The notes beneath the pieces are model-generated. The model made no database searches. It was given only the letters and a program-made list of their open reading frames with translations, and had not been told where the DNA came from. 64,000 nucleotides of DNA. It comes from Thermoanaerobacterium aotearoense (lineage in GTDB: Bacteria > Bacillota > Thermoanaerobacteria > Thermoanaerobacterales > Thermoanaerobacteraceae). The stretch covers positions 1,364,001 to 1,428,000 of the forward strand of contig NZ_CP047602.1 of the NCBI RefSeq assembly GCF_009905255.1, read 5' to 3'. Positions 35,557 to 44,468 of this stretch are shown one piece after another. The first letter of the stretch is position 1, and every line of letters starts with the position of its first letter. Position numbers and translations under genes: made by a program.

Positions 35557-35589
35557 GTTAGCATCCCTGCTATATTGCTGACTTAGTGC

Positions 35590-38151
35590 TTAAGGGTATA
35601 CTATATGTGACCCATTTTCATCTTTAGTGATTTCTATTGAATACGGAAAACTTTCTTTAAGTTCGTCAATGTGCGTTATTACTAAGACCAGTTCAAATTC
35701 ATCTTTTATCATGTTCAATACGTCAATAATATTTTGACGTCCAAGTACATCTTGAGACCCAAAGCCCTCGTCTATTATTAAGGTTTGTAAATTAACACCT
35801 GCTCTTCTTGATAAAAACTTTGATAAAGCAATTCTCAATGCAAAATTGATCCTAAAGGCTTCTCCGCCACTAAAAAGTTCGTATTTTCTTTTTCCCAATT
35901 CATCAGAAATTTCTATATCGAGTGTTTCTTGTACGGAGCCATTTTTGTTAATTTTTTGAGTCAATAGACTTACATACATCTTTCCATCTGACAATTTAGA
36001 CAAAAAATTGTTGGCAGTATCTTCAAATTCTGGCAATGCATTTTCTATAATTAATGCTTGTATGCCCTTTTTGCTAAAACTTTTCTCCAATATTTCGTAA
36101 TAATGTATTTCAGATAAATAAAAATCCTTTTCTTTATTTAAATCAACAATTTTTTTCTCTAAATTTTCTATTCTATTCAGTTGATCAACAATAGATGTCA
36201 AACTGGCATTTAATTCTAAATATTCATTGTTTATAATATCTATTTTTTGCCTTAATTTTTTTATGTCATTTACCAAATTATCATAACCTATAAACTGTGA
36301 CTTGAAAAACTCCAACATTTCTTTGTCTTTGTTTAGATACTCTGAATAAACTTCTATCGTCTTTTTATGACTTTGATATGTATTCTGATAATCAGATAGA
36401 TTTTGTTTTGAAATACAAAGTCTTTCGTATTTTTTTTCAAAGTCTCTATATAATTCATATTTATTCTTTATATTTTCATAAAGCTCAATTGAAAAGTTTA
36501 AATTCTTTAATTCGGTTTCAACATTGGACAATTTATCTTTTTCAGCAGAAGCAAAAGTTTCATTCATCAAACAATCATTAACATCGTCAATTTTTTTCTT
36601 TAATTCATTTAATAAATTTAATAAGCTTTCCTTTTCAGCAATAGCATTTTTCAGTGAATCGATGTTAGCTATTAACTTCTCCCGTTTATTTTGAAGCATC
36701 AACAGATTTTCGCGTTCTTTTTTTAAAAATCTTATATTGTCTTGCTCTTTTAAAATTTCATCTTTTATTGAATATACTTTATTTGCTATATCATTTATTT
36801 CTTTTTTTATATCATTTAGCAAATTGCTTTTCTTATTTTCATCAAGAGGTGAATTACACAATGGACATTTTGCATCAGTTTGCAGTATTGCTTTATAGTT
36901 TTCTTTAAGTTCCTCTGTCTTTTTATTAAAATTGTCCAGTTGGACTTTGTATTCAGCTATTTTTTGAGTAGCTTTTTGAATTTCTTCATCGTTTAATTTT
37001 ATTTTTTCTTGCAAATTGCCAATTTCCTGTAGGCTTTTTTCCAACTCTCGTAATTTTGAAGCATTATTTTCTATTTCATTGTACTTTAGCAAAGCATCAT
37101 TGTATTTAAATTGCAAATTCCTTAGCTCCAACTGAGTTTCTTTTCTCAATATATTTATATTAGTTTCAATTTGGATTTTTTCTCTTTCAAACTTATTAAA
37201 ATCAGTATATTTTTTTTCAAGCTCTTTAAGCTGTTCTTTTACCAATTTAAATGTATTGTATCCTTCAATGATTGCACTTTCATCCTTCAAAAGATTATTT
37301 ACTTCATTTATTTTATTTTTCATATCCTCCATCATAATTTTGTATTCCGATATTACTTTTTCGTTAAACTTTATTCTTTCGCTATATTCATTGTATTTTA
37401 TTATGTTATCATCCATGTGGCGCTTTTTTTCATCTAATTCGTTTAAATCAATGCTTAACATGTCAATTTCAGATTTTTTTTCATTGCATTTTTTTAAAAG
37501 TTTATCTCTTTTGTCAACTAATTCATTTTTATCTTTTACTTCATTCATATACATTTTCAATTGTTCATCTATAATATTTACTTTTTTCTCGTATTCATTG
37601 CGCTTTATTTTGGCTTTCTCCTGCAATTTATCATATATATCTAAGCCCAGGACCTCAGAAAATATCTCCTTTCTTTTTGTCGAATCAGCCTCAGAAAAAA
37701 AGCCATATTTGTTTTGTGGCATGAAAGATGAAGCGACAAAAGTATCATAATCCAACATAATAGTGCTTTCAATTTTGTCTCTTGTGTCTTCCAATCTTTC
37801 TTGAGTCAATGATTTTAATGTTCCATCATCACCTATTATATGAAACTCAAGGATGGAACTTGAATTTCTTTTTTTCTTTCTTAGAATTCGATATTTTGTA
37901 TTATTTATTTTGAATATGAATTCTACTTCCATCTCATCAGCACCGATTCTTATAAGATCATCACTGCCTCTGCCGGCACCATCTAAACCTCTAGCTCTTC
38001 CCCAAATGCACCATGTTATAGCATCCCAAAGTGATGATTTGCCATTCCCATTTTTGCCTGTAATTGCAGCAATATGAAATCTTGTAAAATCCATTACTTC
38101 GTTTTCAGAATATGACATGAAATTCTTTAACGTAAGCCTTATTGGAACCAT
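35590..38151 (-). CDS. sbcC: DNA repair exonuclease ATPase subunit SbcC (Rad50-like)
   Basis: SMC-like ATPase that works with SbcD to process DNA ends and hairpins. The 853-residue protein has Walker A GKNGNGKSSLWDA near residue 33, a coiled coil through the middle with a Rad50 zinc hook CPLC at Cys429/Cys432, a second coiled coil, and a C-terminal ABC signature LFSGGEAFRINFALR with Walker B TLIIDEGFGSQD. The hook is that of Rad50 proper. ATG 38151 abuts the sbcD stop with no gap. It is the last gene of the recA-sbcC run. Confidence 0.93.
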   Translation of the reverse strand: MVPIRLTLKNFMSYSENEVMDFTRFHIAAITGKNGNGKSSLWDAITWCIWGRARGLDGAGRGSDDLIRIGADEMEVEFIFKINNTKYRILRKKKRNSSSILEFHIIGDDGTLKSLTQERLEDTRDKIESTIMLDYDTFVASSFMPQNKYGFFSEADSTKRKEIFSEVLGLDIYDKLQEKAKIKRNEYEKKVNIIDEQLKMYMNEVKDKNELVDKRDKLLKKCNEKKSEIDMLSIDLNELDEKKRHMDDNIIKYNEYSERIKFNEKVISEYKIMMEDMKNKINEVNNLLKDESAIIEGYNTFKLVKEQLKELEKKYTDFNKFEREKIQIETNINILRKETQLELRNLQFKYNDALLKYNEIENNASKLRELEKSLQEIGNLQEKIKLNDEEIQKATQKIAEYKVQLDNFNKKTEELKENYKAILQTDAKCPLCNSPLDENKKSNLLNDIKKEINDIANKVYSIKDEILKEQDNIRFLKKERENLLMLQNKREKLIANIDSLKNAIAEKESLLNLLNELKKKIDDVNDCLMNETFASAEKDKLSNVETELKNLNFSIELYENIKNKYELYRDFEKKYERLCISKQNLSDYQNTYQSHKKTIEVYSEYLNKDKEMLEFFKSQFIGYDNLVNDIKKLRQKIDIINNEYLELNASLTSIVDQLNRIENLEKKIVDLNKEKDFYLSEIHYYEILEKSFSKKGIQALIIENALPEFEDTANNFLSKLSDGKMYVSLLTQKINKNGSVQETLDIEISDELGKRKYELFSGGEAFRINFALRIALSKFLSRRAGVNLQTLIIDEGFGSQDVLGRQNIIDVLNMIKDEFELVLVITHIDELKESFPYSIEITKDENGSHIVYP

Positions 38152-39372
38152 TTATTTATTCACCTCTTCCATCAGTTCTTTGTATAAGAGGGAAGCCCTT
38201 TTTAGAAGTTCATCTTTATCAACATCTAAATCAACAGATAAAAAATATTTTGATAGAGCATCAATTGGATTAAGCTGTTCATTTATTTCAGGATTTCTTA
38301 AAGCACCTTTGTCAACATCAAATTCTTTTTTTATACCAACAAAATAATAAGAATTTTCATTAAAATATTTGCTTATTTCTCTGTACCTGATATGTTTATC
38401 GATATCCTTTGTGATTTTTAAATTTAGCCTGACAATTGACTCTTTTAAATCGTACTTGCTAACTACTTTTAATATTTCTTCAGTAGGAGAAACATCATCT
38501 TTTATTTCAATATTGATAGTTTTAAACTGTCTGGAGTTCGTCGTGATAAATTTATGTGTAACATTCTGTTCGTCGATAATCACATGGCAAAATCCTTTTT
38601 CATCTCTTTCTTCACCAAAATCTATTTTCTCTATACTGCCACTGTATACGGCAAGTGGCATATCCCACACTACTTGATATTTATGTATATGCCCTAATGC
38701 AACGTATTTGTATTGTGGTCTGGCAATTACGCTTATTGGTACAACAACTTCATCTCCAATCATAATGCTTTTTTCACTGCTGGTAATTGCTCCTGTTACG
38801 GATATATGAGCTGATAAAATCGAAGGTATAGAAGGATCGAGTTTGGCTGTAAGAATATCAATGATAGTATTTATTTTCTCAATCATTTTTTTGTTTATCT
38901 CATTTATACTTAAATTTTTGCTTTCTTCAAGCTTCAAAAGAAAACTTTTAGGAAAATACGGAAGGCACGCAATTTGCAATGGACCATTTTTAGTTTCTAT
39001 GCAAAAAATGTCAGGTTTATTGGCCACATATACGTTTTTTACATCTAATATTTTATATATATCAAAAGCCCTTGCTTTTGAATCAGAATTTGGCTGATCA
39101 TGATTTCCATTGTTTATGACAACTGGAATGTATTGTGAAAGGCGTTTTATTCTTTTTGCCAGCTCTCTTTGCTGAGTAGGGTTGGGTTCCCTGGACTTGT
39201 ACATATCGCCTGAAATAACCGCTACGTCACAATTTTCTATAGAATAATCTACAAACCGATCAAATGCGTTCAAAAAGTCTTCTAATCTTGTATTTAACCC
39301 TGTTTTTTTGTTTATAACGCCGTAATTCTCTATTCCAATGTGAATATCTGCTGTATGCGCAATATTTATCAT
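38152..39372 (-). CDS. sbcD: DNA repair exonuclease SbcD (Mre11-like)
   Basis: Manganese-dependent nuclease partner of SbcC. The 406-residue protein carries the five phosphoesterase motifs: HTADIHIG, SGDMYKSREP, NNGNHDQP, LSAHISVTG and ALGHIHKYQ. The C-terminal part (about 270-406) would bind the SbcC coiled-coil base. GAAGGTG lies upstream of ATG 39372. It is 19 bp after herA and directly abuts sbcC, so nuclease and ATPase are made from one message with HerA-NurA. Confidence 0.94.
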   Translation of the reverse strand: MINIAHTADIHIGIENYGVINKKTGLNTRLEDFLNAFDRFVDYSIENCDVAVISGDMYKSREPNPTQQRELAKRIKRLSQYIPVVINNGNHDQPNSDSKARAFDIYKILDVKNVYVANKPDIFCIETKNGPLQIACLPYFPKSFLLKLEESKNLSINEINKKMIEKINTIIDILTAKLDPSIPSILSAHISVTGAITSSEKSIMIGDEVVVPISVIARPQYKYVALGHIHKYQVVWDMPLAVYSGSIEKIDFGEERDEKGFCHVIIDEQNVTHKFITTNSRQFKTINIEIKDDVSPTEEILKVVSKYDLKESIVRLNLKITKDIDKHIRYREISKYFNENSYYFVGIKKEFDVDKGALRNPEINEQLNPIDALSKYFLSVDLDVDKDELLKRASLLYKELMEEVNK

Positions 39373-39391
39373 TTATTTCACCTTCTTCTAA

Positions 39392-40990
39392 TCAGTCTGG
39401 AAATAGCTCATCGATTTTCTCTTTTTCCATCAATTCTAAAAATGGTTTATCTATAAAATCCGCGTCGTTGTAAGTTGAAATATCTCTGTAAAATTCTTGG
39501 TCGTAATTTCTCGTTTTAATCACAACAGGCATAGGTACAGCATGACCTAAAATTAAAGCCTGTTGCTTCTGGTCAAGGCTTGCTAATACATTTCTCAATT
39601 TCGATGCATTATTTACACCAGATAGAAACGAATTAATGTCGTTATCGTCCTCTAATCGACAAGTAATCTTTGTCCCAATTTGAGACATGACTTCTGAATC
39701 TATTTGGGACGTCCTCTGGTCTACAATCAATAAAGTCACATTGTATTTTCGCATTTCCCTTGCTATTTCTCCCATAGTAGTCTCTTTAGAAATTGAAGGA
39801 TCTAAAAATCTGTGAGCCTCTTCAATTGTTATGATTAAAGGTATGGGACCTTTTCCGTTATTAGCTATGGCTTCCTCAGATTTTTTTACGTACATATCAT
39901 GTATATGTCTTGTTATGATATTTGCCACAAGCATATAACCCAGTGTTGATACATTTCCAAATTCAACAACGACATTTATACCATTCTGCAAGTAATCCAT
40001 TATTTGTTTTATGCAATCATTAGGAACAACTTCCATCAAAAAAGGAAGCTTCGTAAATCTCTCTAACTTTCTTCTTAAAGCTTGAAGAGAGCTGGCATTG
40101 GCACCTATATCTAATGCGTATTCATCAATCTCTGAAGCATCTATATTAAGGAAATTATACAGCCAATTGTTGCCTTCTTTCTTCATTATTTGATATATAC
40201 TTTCAATTGCTGTAGTATTTAGATTCAGCATGGAATTAAGCAATAAAATATCATCTGGGGTTATTTGATTGTAGGCAATGTTTAAAACGCCATCAATAGG
40301 TACCTGTCTCCTCAAGGAAGATTCTCTATCTAAAGTAAATATTGCAACTTTACTTCCAAATAATTGCTTTAACCCTTTTACATATCCGCTATTTTCACTT
40401 TTTGCACCATAGCCGTATTCATTATGAGCATCAAAAATAAGACTGACTGCCAAATTGGATTTTACTAAACCAGACAACAGTAACCGTGTCAAATACGTTT
40501 TTCCAGTTCCAGCACGGCCAAAAATACCTGTGCTTCTCTCTACCAACCTTTTTAAATTAATGCAAATTGGTATATCCATTTCCGGTGGTGTACCAATGTA
40601 AAAATTTTCCTCTGATGGTTCTCCAAAAACGGCATATATATCTTCTTTATCTGCATCCAATGCATAAGAACCGTAAGAAGGTATCGATTTTACCGTTAAA
40701 GGATTTTTGCTTTCATCTATTTGTATCATAGGCGACAATGTGACAACACCGTATACTCCTGTACCTTCTATTATTTTCTCGTCTATTTCGCTATCAAAAT
40801 CTGTTCCACTGATCATTATTTGAGGATTAACAGCTTCATATTTTATATCGGTTACCATGCACAAATATTTGTTTTTTTTACCGGTTACTACTATAAAATT
40901 GCCAACCTTAACATCTTCTATAATGCTGTCGCCTATAAGCTTAACATCTAAACCAGATGAAATAGATCCTCTAAAAATTTTTCCTTTCAT
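39392..40990 (-). CDS. herA: HerA-type DNA translocase/helicase
   Basis: Hexameric FtsK/HerA-superfamily ATPase that drives DNA into the NurA nuclease during end resection. The 532-residue protein starts with a HAS-barrel (about residues 1-90, FIVVTGKKNKYLCMVTDI), then Walker A GIFGRAGTGKTYLTRLL, Walker B ITIEEAHRFLDP, sensor LIVDQRTSQID and the arginine segment GTKITCRLED. It overlaps the upstream HAS-barrel gene by 4 nt and has AAAGGATGTG as ribosome site. Linkage to nurA, sbcD and sbcC argues for repair HerA, not a defence-system HerA. Confidence 0.92.
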   Translation of the reverse strand: MKGKIFRGSISSGLDVKLIGDSIIEDVKVGNFIVVTGKKNKYLCMVTDIKYEAVNPQIMISGTDFDSEIDEKIIEGTGVYGVVTLSPMIQIDESKNPLTVKSIPSYGSYALDADKEDIYAVFGEPSEENFYIGTPPEMDIPICINLKRLVERSTGIFGRAGTGKTYLTRLLLSGLVKSNLAVSLIFDAHNEYGYGAKSENSGYVKGLKQLFGSKVAIFTLDRESSLRRQVPIDGVLNIAYNQITPDDILLLNSMLNLNTTAIESIYQIMKKEGNNWLYNFLNIDASEIDEYALDIGANASSLQALRRKLERFTKLPFLMEVVPNDCIKQIMDYLQNGINVVVEFGNVSTLGYMLVANIITRHIHDMYVKKSEEAIANNGKGPIPLIITIEEAHRFLDPSISKETTMGEIAREMRKYNVTLLIVDQRTSQIDSEVMSQIGTKITCRLEDDNDINSFLSGVNNASKLRNVLASLDQKQQALILGHAVPMPVVIKTRNYDQEFYRDISTYNDADFIDKPFLELMEKEKIDELFPD

Positions 40991-41562
40991 ATGTTACACA
41001 TCCTTTTTATGGTTACATACCTGTCGAAATCATTTTTTAGCAATCTTATCAGCTCTTTGCCAACTTCAATCAAATATGTTTTTTCATTAGAATCGTAAGA
41101 ATATAAATTCCTTATAGCTGCTGCTATTAATTCGTCTTCAATCCCTGTTTTACTATTTAATATATACTTTATATAATTCAAATTTTCCCTTATACAGTTT
41201 AAATCACTTTCATCGCAGAGATATGTAAAAGCATGTATTTTAGCTGGTTTAGGTGGAATTAATCCAATATATCTGTCTTTTTTATATCCAATTATTTGCA
41301 CTTCAAAATACGTGTGCATTAATTCAAAAATTTGTGGTTGCTGCATTTTTAACTCCTCTTCAGACAATCCAAAAGCTACTGGTTTTCTACTTTGGTCATC
41401 GCTCATTGTAGAAACATTATATACAATTCCATATATAGTCATATCGTTTGATGTTGTTTTTACAAAACTTCCAAAGTCAGGACCATCATTTAATTTTATC
41501 GATTGACACAAAAATTTCTGAGTACTGGTCTCTATGACTTCACCTATATGATTCTGATTCAT
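40987..41562 (-). CDS. Small HAS-barrel-type protein encoded between nurA and herA
   Basis: A 191-residue protein. I recognise the pattern of cyanobacterial HAS-barrel proteins also encoded beside HerA/NurA: GEVIETSTQKFLCQSI, FGSFVKTT, IYGIVYNVSTMS, QQPQIFELMHTYFEVQIIGY and LIPPKPAKIH. The remaining 75 residues are helical (ELIAAAIRNLYSYD, GKELIRLLKNDF). It overlaps both neighbours by 4 nt, so it is made at fixed ratio with them. Function is unknown; an adaptor, or a capping ring matching the HAS-barrel face of HerA, is inferred. Not a truncated HerA, since no ATPase motif follows. Confidence 0.75.
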   Translation of the reverse strand: MNQNHIGEVIETSTQKFLCQSIKLNDGPDFGSFVKTTSNDMTIYGIVYNVSTMSDDQSRKPVAFGLSEEELKMQQPQIFELMHTYFEVQIIGYKKDRYIGLIPPKPAKIHAFTYLCDESDLNCIRENLNYIKYILNSKTGIEDELIAAAIRNLYSYDSNEKTYLIEVGKELIRLLKNDFDRYVTIKRMCNI

Positions 41563-42725
41563 AGAATACTACTCCTTTTCCTTTGCGATTTATACGATCG
41601 AGATACTTTCAAACCGCTTCTTACATATAAGTTCGAAAGAATATTATAGAATTGTTCCCTGTCTGCACCAGTAACAACAGCTTGTTCATGCGCTTCTGAC
41701 AGTGATATTGGATACCCATTTCCTTTTTTGGCTTGATCATAACATATAAAATGAACTAAATCTAAATTTTTTCTATCAGTTGCAACCCAGTACGGAATTT
41801 CTATTCGTGCAATTTCATTTCCTGTATTTAAATAAAAAAATGCGATTTTGTGCTGACCGTAGTTTTCTAAAATATGGGATGTGCTTAGGAACAACGGAGA
41901 TCTTTCTCCTTCATCAAGTATTTTCAAAAAAAGATCAGCATCGTTTAACTTGCTTATAGTGCTACAAGGCAATTCCTTATCATTTTTCAAATACAGACAA
42001 TTACTGCAGTTTACTGGGTCTTGTGGGCACAGCGATATGCGCAACATATTTATAAAATCATTGCTTTTAGGAGAACTTATATACCCAACAATAGGTGTAT
42101 TAAACTTTTGTGCATAATCAAAAGTCGCAAGAACACTATCGATTATATTTTGTTCATCAGGTTCCCCCTGTACCATCCATTCTATCAGTGTCCCATCAAT
42201 AAAGGCTATTTTATTTTTGCTTTTTATTTTAGATATACATTCAGAAATTTTTTTATACTCCATTATTGTTCTCTTAAATGTTATATCTTTAGGAGTGACT
42301 AAGGCTTTAACACCTGCATATTCCTTAAATAAATCTTCTTCCTTAAAATACAGATATGGTTCAGATTTTAATTCCGCACTTGAATCTTCACCATAGGTAA
42401 ATATTACATAACCTATATTTATTAAATAGCACAATCTGATTTCATGCCTATCGGGCATAATTTGTGAGCCATCCACTGCAATTACGCTGTAGTCATTTAT
42501 ACTATCACTTACACGCTTTGTGCTATTCAAGCTTTCAAGTGGAATTGCAGTTAACCAAGATGTTTTGCTGAATTTTATCTTTTTTACAAGTTCGTTCTCA
42601 ACGCCTTTGGCTTTATTAAATTCGTTTATTGCATTCTTTAAATCATTTGATATATCGTTAAGCAGGCTTTTTTCACTACTTATTAATGCATTAAGCAAAG
42701 GAATCAACTTAGAACTATTTAGCAA
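41559..42725 (-). CDS. nurA: DNA double-strand-break repair nuclease NurA
   Basis: Nuclease partner of HerA in 5'-end resection. The 388-residue protein has the RNase H-like NurA core: catalytic VIAVDGSQIMPDRHE (Asp in VDGSQ), AFIDGTLIEWMVQGEP, and the C-terminal VVTGADREQFYNIL. Within the domain four cysteines, Cys233-x6-Cys240-x2-Cys243-x10-Cys254, may hold a metal or Fe-S cluster. An ATG at 42743 opens the frame inside recX, but GGAGG at 42735-42739 lies downstream of it and correctly precedes TTG 42725, so TTG is chosen. It overlaps the recX end region and the HAS gene. Confidence 0.9.
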   Translation of the reverse strand: MLNSSKLIPLLNALISSEKSLLNDISNDLKNAINEFNKAKGVENELVKKIKFSKTSWLTAIPLESLNSTKRVSDSINDYSVIAVDGSQIMPDRHEIRLCYLINIGYVIFTYGEDSSAELKSEPYLYFKEEDLFKEYAGVKALVTPKDITFKRTIMEYKKISECISKIKSKNKIAFIDGTLIEWMVQGEPDEQNIIDSVLATFDYAQKFNTPIVGYISSPKSNDFINMLRISLCPQDPVNCSNCLYLKNDKELPCSTISKLNDADLFLKILDEGERSPLFLSTSHILENYGQHKIAFFYLNTGNEIARIEIPYWVATDRKNLDLVHFICYDQAKKGNGYPISLSEAHEQAVVTGADREQFYNILSNLYVRSGLKVSRSYKSQRKRSSIL

Positions 42726-42726
42726 T

Positions 42727-43326
42727 TTAATAAACCTCCTCATCTGAGAGGACTTTGTTTATGTCTTCGATTTTAAATCCCTTTCTGTATAGATAATTTT
42801 TGATTTTTAACTTATCATTTGTGGAAATACTTTTTTTTCTAATTAATTTTTGAATTACTTCAGTTTCATCATCATATAGTTCAGAAAGCTTAAACTCAAT
42901 TAAAGAAGGCTCTATTCCCTTTCTTATAAGTTCATTGTAGATCCTGTATTTACTGAAAAGGCGTTCTTTCTTCTCCTTTACATATACCTCTGCGTAATAC
43001 TCATCATCCAAATAATGCAAATCAATAAGCTTATTTATGACATCACCAATTACAGAATCGCTGTATCCTTTTAAGCGTAACTTCTCCCATAGCTCTTTCT
43101 TTGTTTTCATATTGTAAGATAAAATTCTAATAGCATCGTTATACGCATTTTTAAATGTCAAGTAGTTTACATAATAATTATATTGTTCTTTATCAATTTC
43201 AACGCCATTTTCCAACTTAAATTTTTCCTTTTCTTCGTAAGAAATAGAGAAAGCATATTTATCATCAATATAAACATTGAATCGCATATTGTCATTTTTC
43301 TGTTTTTCTACACTTGTTATCTTCAT
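42727..43326 (-). CDS. recX: RecA regulatory protein RecX
   Basis: Binds RecA filaments and modulates strand exchange. The 199-residue protein consists of repeated three-helix units, recognisable as AIRILSYNMKTKKELWEKL and VINKLIDLHYLDDEYYAEVYV (the family DDxxYA-type motif). It directly follows recA, the usual place, and its stop codon lies at the nurA start, linking RecA control to the resection genes. The ATG at 43326 follows AAAAGGTGA. Confidence 0.92.
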   Translation of the reverse strand: MKITSVEKQKNDNMRFNVYIDDKYAFSISYEEKEKFKLENGVEIDKEQYNYYVNYLTFKNAYNDAIRILSYNMKTKKELWEKLRLKGYSDSVIGDVINKLIDLHYLDDEYYAEVYVKEKKERLFSKYRIYNELIRKGIEPSLIEFKLSELYDDETEVIQKLIRKKSISTNDKLKIKNYLYRKGFKIEDINKVLSDEEVY

Positions 43327-43340
43327 CCAATCACCTTTTA

Positions 43341-43368
43341 TAGAAAAATAACCCTATAAAGGGTTACT
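43341..43368 (-). terminator. Partial terminator/attenuator between recA and recX
   Basis: A 7-bp stem (43349-43355 with 43360-43366, 4-nt loop) is followed on the - strand by TTTTT. It probably lowers expression of recX-nurA-herA-sbcDC relative to recA. Confidence 0.65.
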
Positions 43369-44398
43369 AATCTTGTTCAACTTCATCATCAACGATAGAT
43401 TTTTTTGTTGTCACCAAGAGATTAAAATTTTCTCTGATTTTGTTTTCTATCTCATCAGCAATTGCTTTGTTTTCTTTCAAATACTGTTTCGCATTTTCTC
43501 TACCTTGCCCAAGCCTTATGTCGCCATATGAATACCATGCACCACTTTTATCAATTATGTCGATACTTGCAGCTAAATCTAAAATACTTCCTTCTCTCGA
43601 TATACCTTCTCCATACATAATGTCAAATTCTGCCTGTTTAAAAGGTGGTGCAACCTTATTTTTTACGACTTTTACACGTGTTCTATTCCCTACAATATCA
43701 TTACCTTGTTTTATACCGTCCACTTTTCTTACATCCAGACGAATTGTAGAATAAAATTTTAATGCCCTTCCGCCAGGAGTCGTCTCGGGATTCCCAAACA
43801 TCACACCAACCTTTTCCCGCAACTGATTTATAAATACCGCTACAGATTTTGTTTTGCTTATAACACCAGATAGCTTTCTTAAAGCCTGTGACATAAGTCT
43901 TGCTTGAAGTCCAACATGTGCATCGCCCATATCACCATCTATCTCTGCTTTCGGTACGAGAGCAGCTACAGAGTCAATAACGATCACATCCACAGCACCA
44001 CTTCGCACTAAGGCTTCAACAATTTCAAGAGCTTGTTCACCAGTGTCTGGCTGAGAAACCAACAGATTATCTATGTTGACGCCTACATTTTTAGCATACA
44101 CAGGATCTAAGGCATGTTCGGCATCTATAAAAGCACCTGTTCCTCCTAATTTTTGAGCCTCAGCTAATATATGTAATGCAATTGTTGTCTTACCTGAAGA
44201 CTCTGGACCAAATATTTCTATTATTCTTCCCCTTGGAACTCCCCCAACTCCTAAAGCTATGTCTAAATCTATAGAGCCAGTAGAAATCACATCAATATTA
44301 AGCTTACTATTATCGCCAAGTCTCATTATGGAGCCTTTCCCAAACTGTCTTTCAATTTGGCTTATGGCCATATCAAGGGCTTTTTGCTTTTCTATCAT
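43367..44398 (-). CDS. recA: Recombinase RecA
   Basis: ATP-dependent strand-exchange protein and trigger of LexA cleavage. The 343-residue protein has Walker [10 protein letters not shown], the interface [14 protein letters not shown] and [21 protein letters not shown]. The frame is open to 44440, but GGGAGGAG just before ATG 44398 and the family start [11 protein letters not shown] set the start. Its promoter lies in the end of cinA. I see no GAAC-N4-GTTC operator in that region. Confidence 0.97.
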   Translation of the reverse strand: MIEKQKALDMAISQIERQFGKGSIMRLGDNSKLNIDVISTGSIDLDIALGVGGVPRGRIIEIFGPESSGKTTIALHILAEAQKLGGTGAFIDAEHALDPVYAKNVGVNIDNLLVSQPDTGEQALEIVEALVRSGAVDVIVIDSVAALVPKAEIDGDMGDAHVGLQARLMSQALRKLSGVISKTKSVAVFINQLREKVGVMFGNPETTPGGRALKFYSTIRLDVRKVDGIKQGNDIVGNRTRVKVVKNKVAPPFKQAEFDIMYGEGISREGSILDLAASIDIIDKSGAWYSYGDIRLGQGRENAKQYLKENKAIADEIENKIRENFNLLVTTKKSIVDDEVEQD

Positions 44399-44439
44399 AA
44401 TTTCTCCTCCCGCCAAAATTCGGCAATATTCATAATTCA

Positions 44440-44468
44440 ATTATATATTAGTAACATTCAATAGTCAA
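44440..44468 (-). promoter_or_regulatory. Sigma-A promoter of recA
   Basis: On the - strand TTGACT (44468-44463), 17-nt spacer, TATAAT (44445-44440). The -35 overlaps the last codons of cinA. The RNA leader would be about 35 nt. Confidence 0.8.

Noticed and set aside
37256-37750. 164-codon + strand frame opposite sbcC
   Set aside because: Composition (Ser, Phe, Leu, Ile runs) is the mirror of the SbcC coiled coil; no independent support.
42726-42743. ATG 42743 as the nurA start
   Set aside because: It lies in recX before the GGAGG; the ribosome site is spaced for TTG 42725.
43367-44468. SOS operator at recA
   Set aside because: No GAAC-N4-GTTC or close variant seen in the promoter/leader; the only symmetry is a short GCC/GGC repeat next to the ribosome site.
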